Shown here: piece by piece, positions 4,629 through 7,714 of the stretch
How positions within the stretch are numbered: the first letter of the stretch is position 1
Layout of the letters: every line of letters starts with the position of its first letter
Source: Spirochaetaceae bacterium
GTDB lineage: Bacteria; Spirochaetota; Spirochaetia; Treponematales; Breznakiellaceae
NCBI GenBank assembly: GCA_031265635.1
Contig: JAISCK010000093.1
Coordinates: 1-7,714 of the forward strand
DNA length: 7,714 nt
Reading direction: 5' to 3'
Translations under genes and position numbers: made by a program
Notes under the pieces: model-generated
What the model was told of the DNA's origin: nothing
Database searches by the model: none
The model's input: the letters and a program-made list of their open reading frames with translations, nothing else

Positions 4629-7600
4629 CCTGTTCTTTTCCGCGCTTCTTCGGCGCTGATTCCCTTGCGCCCGGCCCAGAGGGCGATCTGGTCTTCTCCT
4701 ATTTCCCCCGCGCCGAAATAAAAACTTCCCGCATGGGCAAAGTACATGCCGCATACCGAAGCCGCCGGAATAATCATGGCCGATTCGGTAAGTTCAAGGC
4801 CCAGCCTTTTTTGCGCTTCAAGGAGCCTAAAGACCTCCCGTTTGTCCTCATGGTCAGGACAGCCGGGGTAGCCAAAGGCGGGCCTGATGCCCTGAAACTG
4901 TTCCTTCAAAAGCCCGGAGACAGGCAGCTTTTCTTCGGGGGCATAGGCCCAGAATTCCGTCCTGACGCGCTGGTGGAGTTCCTCGGCAAAGGCTTCGGCC
5001 AGGCGGTCGGCCAGGGAAGAGAGGAGCAGGGCGCCGTAGTCGTCGCCTTCCTTGCGCAGCCTGCCCGTTTCTTTTTCGAGACCGAAGCCTGTCGAGAGGA
5101 CAAAGAGGCCTATCCAGTCAGGGCCTGCCGCGGCTTCGGATTCGGGCAGCACAAAGTCGGCAAGGCAGGGATTGGGCGCCCAGGCTGTTTTTTTTTCCTG
5201 GCTGCGGAAAAAGGAAAAGCGGCCCTTTTCCCGCGCTTTTTCTGAACAGGCTGCCTGTTCATCTTCAAAAAGAATGATGTCTTCGTCCCGTGAAAGGGCG
5301 GGGAAAAAGCCTATGGCGGCCCTGGCCGAGAGAAGTTTTTCGGAAACAACGCGGGCGAGCATGGCGGCGGCGTCTTCCCTGAGCCTGTTGCGTGTCTTTT
5401 CAATATCTCCTGCCTCGGCGTTTTGCTTACCCAGGCCCCAGAAATAATGAAAGAGATCCCAGTCTATATAGGGAATGAGCCTTTCAAGGGGGTAGTCGCT
5501 GAACGCGGTAACGCCTTGCTTTTCGGGCCGGGGAGAAGGGCCGGTAAGGTCCCAGGGAAGGGCGACTTTGTTTTTTCGCGCTTCTTCGAGGGGAATGAGG
5601 GTACGCGCCGCGCCTGTCTTTTCGTGCCGCCCGGCGGCGTCCCGGTACTGCTGGGACAGTTCTTCAAGAAAACGGGACCGCTCGGTTTTTGAAAGGATGC
5701 GGCGCGCCGTATCAGCGGAACGGCTCGCGTCGCTTACATAGACTACAGGGCCGGAATATTCGGGCGCAATGCGGACGGCCGTATGGACAAGGCTTGTGGT
5801 AGCGCCGCCTATGAAAAGAGGTATCTTCATCCGCCGCTTTTCCATGTCCTGCGCCACTTTGACCATTTCATCAAGTGAAGGGGTGATGAGGCCCGAAAGG
5901 CCGATGATGGCGGCGCCTTCCTTTACCGCCGTGTCAAGAATGGTGTCGGAGGGTATCATTACCCCCAGGTCGAGAATATCATAGCCGTTACAGCCCAGAA
6001 CCACCGAGACAATGTTCTTTCCTATATCGTGAACATCGCCCTTTACCGTGGCGAGGATAATTTTTGCCGTATTGTTTCCGGCGTTGTTCCCGGGCGTGGC
6101 CGGGCCGCCGGGTCTGCCTGATGTCCGGGTGTCTTTGGCCGGGAGGGCGGCTTTTTCTTCTTCCATACGGGGTTCAAGGGCAGCCACGGCCTTTTTCATC
6201 ACCCTGGCGCTGCGTATCACCTGGGGAAGAAACATGGACCCCGCGCCAAAACGCTCGCCCACTTCCCGCATGCCCCGCATAAGGGGACCTTCAACTATAT
6301 CCAGGGTTCGCCCGTAGCGGGGAACAAGCTCAAGTACGTCATTTTCGATGTGTTCGTCAATGCCGTTTACCAGAGCGTGAAAAACCCGCTCTTCCGCCCC
6401 GGCGCTCCGCCAGGATTCTTCCGTGGAAACCGCGTTTCCTGCCGGGGGGCGTTTTTCTTCCTTCACCTTTATGGCAATATCAAGAAGCCTGCCGGCGGCG
6501 CCTTCGCGGCCAAGTATGACATCTTCCGCGGCAGCGCGGAGACCGGGCCCAAAGGGGAGACTTTCAACATCGTTATACGAAACAAGGTTCGCGGGATTGA
6601 CTATGGCCATGTCAAGGCCCGCTTCGGCGGCGTATTTGAGAAACACCCCGTGAAGGGCTTCCCGCACCGTATCATTGCCCCGGAAACTGAAAGACAGGTT
6701 TGAGACGCCGCCTGAAATCTTCGCTCCCGGACAGTGCCCGCGTATCCAGGCGCAGGCCCTGATAAAATCCAGGGCAAGCCCGTCATGTTCCGCCATGCCG
6801 GTAGCCACAGAAAGCACATTGGGATCAAAGACTATGTCTTCCGGGGGAAAACCCGCGCCCCGGAGGAGTTCATAGGAACGCTTTGCCAGGGCAATTTTTT
6901 GTTCATACGAAACAGCCTGTCCTGTTTCGTCAAAAAGCATGACCACTACGGCGGCGCCATAGGAATGCGCCGCTGCGGCGCGGCGAAGAAATTCAACTTC
7001 CCCTTCTTTAAGGCTTATTGAATTAACCAGACCCTTGCCCTGGAGGCATTTGAGCCCCGCTTCAATTACATCCCAGCGGGAACTGTCTATCATGACCGGA
7101 ACCCTGGCTATATCAGGGTCCGAGAGGGCAAGGTTGAGAAAGGAAACAAGGGCCTTTTTGGCGTCCAGAAGGGCGTCATCCATACAGATGTCAATGATCG
7201 CCGCCCCTTTTTTGATCATGTCCCGCGCTATGGAAAGGGCCTCGTCATAACGCTCCTCTTGTATACGTTTGAGGAATTTGCGGCTCCCCGCCACATTGGT
7301 CCGCTCGCCGATGTTGACAAGACCTGTTTCCGGGGAAATCCTGAGCCCTTCAAGCCCTGAAAGGAAACTTACGGAAGTATCACGCGGGATATTGCCGTTA
7401 TCATTTACGATACCAGAGGAATCCGAAATACCGAAAGTATGTGTACGCAAACTACGCATACCCGGCGACAGCCCAGCTTGAATCTGCGCGGTGATCCGGG
7501 GCGGTTTATAGTTCTTTGCCAGGAAGGCCAAGGCGGCGATGTGGTCAGGGGTGGTTCCGCAGCAGCCGCCGATGATATTGACCAAACCATTGGCCAGAAA

Positions 7601-7714
7601 GGATTCGACAGTGCGGGCCATGGTTTCGGGGGTTTCGTCATAGGCGCCGAAACGGTTGGGCATGCCCGCGTTGGGATGGCAGCTTACCAGGACCGGGGAA
7701 AGGCCGGCCAGTTC
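4619..7714 (-). CDS. metH: Cobalamin-dependent methionine synthase (5' end outside window)
   Basis: MetH transfers a methyl group from methyl-tetrahydrofolate via cobalamin to homocysteine, giving methionine. The visible 1031 residues lack roughly 260 N-terminal ones; the frame is open to the right edge and an internal Met at 7663 is not a start. Numbering visible residues: the end of the homocysteine domain with zinc ligands Cys51-Cys52 in GGCCGTTP; a long linker (about 76-112); the pterin domain (about 133-410) with NIGERTNV, MIDSSRWDVIEAGLKC, DPN and SGGVSNLSFSFRGND; the cap domain (about 430-513) with MFLPQVIRSARVMK; a Gly/Pro/Asn linker (about 514-548); the cobalamin domain with DVHDIGKN, His562 being the lower axial ligand; and the reactivation domain (about 690-1031) with YIDW (Asp751) and the AdoMet motif RPAFGY (944-949). 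Offsets to E. coli residues 946 and 1134 are consistent. All visible key residues are intact. It converges on the preceding operon with a 34-base gap. Promoter and any cobalamin riboswitch would lie outside the window. Confidence 0.98.
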   Translation of the reverse strand, partial: ELAGLSPVLVSCHPNAGMPNRFGAYDETPETMARTVESFLANGLVNIIGGCCGTTPDHIAALAFLAKNYKPPRITAQIQAGLSPGMRSLRTHTFGISDSSGIVNDNGNIPRDTSVSFLSGLEGLRISPETGLVNIGERTNVAGSRKFLKRIQEERYDEALSIARDMIKKGAAIIDICMDDALLDAKKALVSFLNLALSDPDIARVPVMIDSSRWDVIEAGLKCLQGKGLVNSISLKEGEVEFLRRAAAAHSYGAAVVVMLFDETGQAVSYEQKIALAKRSYELLRGAGFPPEDIVFDPNVLSVATGMAEHDGLALDFIRACAWIRGHCPGAKISGGVSNLSFSFRGNDTVREALHGVFLKYAAEAGLDMAIVNPANLVSYNDVESLPFGPGLRAAAEDVILGREGAAGRLLDIAIKVKEEKRPPAGNAVSTEESWRSAGAEERVFHALVNGIDEHIENDVLELVPRYGRTLDIVEGPLMRGMREVGERFGAGSMFLPQVIRSARVMKKAVAALEPRMEEEKAALPAKDTRTSGRPGGPATPGNNAGNNTAKIILATVKGDVHDIGKNIVSVVLGCNGYDILDLGVMIPSDTILDTAVKEGAAIIGLSGLITPSLDEMVKVAQDMEKRRMKIPLFIGGATTSLVHTAVRIAPEYSGPVVYVSDASRSADTARRILSKTERSRFLEELSQQYRDAAGRHEKTGAARTLIPLEEARKNKVALPWDLTGPSPRPEKQGVTAFSDYPLERLIPYIDWDLFHYFWGLGKQNAEAGDIEKTRNRLREDAAAMLARVVSEKLLSARAAIGFFPALSRDEDIILFEDEQAACSEKAREKGRFSFFRSQEKKTAWAPNPCLADFVLPESEAAAGPDWIGLFVLSTGFGLEKETGRLRKEGDDYGALLLSSLADRLAEAFAEELHQRVRTEFWAYAPEEKLPVSGLLKEQFQGIRPAFGYPGCPDHEDKREVFRLLEAQKRLGLELTESAMIIPAASVCGMYFAHAGSFYFGAGEIGEDQIALWAGRKGISAEEARKRTGRV

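Noticed and set aside
4466..5245. 259-aa plus-strand frame running from the end of the 695-aa gene into the metH antisense strand
   Set aside because: It overlaps two confident genes, crosses the terminator, and has no ribosome site; most of it mirrors metH codons.
7661..7663. Methionine codon as the start of metH
   Set aside because: The frame stays open upstream to the window edge and reads LVSCHPNAG before it, which is the conserved homocysteine-domain sequence, so this Met is internal.
1..7714. CRISPR array, tRNA, rRNA, insertion sequence or defence system
   Set aside because: I looked for regular spaced repeats, cloverleaf-like segments, transposase motifs and terminal inverted repeats and saw none beyond the small intergenic elements listed.

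Overview
The window looks like a piece of spirochaete chromosome, most likely a Treponema of the termite-gut type. That is an inference from three things: the gene content, a chromosome rich in GC for a spirochaete, and the overall feel of the proteins. No rRNA or other decisive marker is present. I see no mobile element, tRNA, rRNA or CRISPR array, and no phage or defence genes. Everything here is consistent with an ordinary housekeeping stretch next to one structured intergenic region.

Layout. Bases 1-140 hold the first 46 codons of a leftward gene of lower GC (about 37% by hand count). It resembles small proteins of the scramblase/LURP-one type and has a perfect Shine-Dalgarno and a plausible promoter. 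Bases 141-486 are an unusual intergenic region: the promoter of the leftward gene, a direct repeat flanking a hairpin, a small TGTAA-N6-TTACA palindrome, a GC-rich hairpin, a G-run block with an embedded perfect hairpin, and a -10-like box six bases before the next start codon.

Bases 487-4584 hold three rightward genes packed as an operon. They are a 3-hydroxyisobutyrate dehydrogenase-family NAD(P)-dependent oxidoreductase (319 aa), a DUF2804-like protein (349 aa, sharing one base with the preceding stop codon), and an unrecognised 695-aa protein whose start lies one base after the preceding stop. None of the three has a good Shine-Dalgarno. A compact hairpin plus T-rich tail ends the operon.

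Bases 4619-7714 hold, on the opposite strand and converging on the operon, most of a cobalamin-dependent methionine synthase (metH). The visible part runs from the end of the homocysteine domain through the pterin, cap/cobalamin and reactivation domains to the stop. About 260 N-terminal residues lie beyond the right edge. Key residues of every visible domain are intact, and both interdomain linkers are longer than in E. coli MetH.

How the genes fit together. MetH makes methionine from homocysteine and methyl-tetrahydrofolate. It is convergent with, and not visibly connected to, the three-gene operon. Within the operon only the first gene has a biochemical prediction, and its substrate is open. 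The 695-aa protein and its co-transcription with the dehydrogenase and the DUF2804 protein are the least explained part of the coding sequence. The 141-486 region is the least explained non-coding part.
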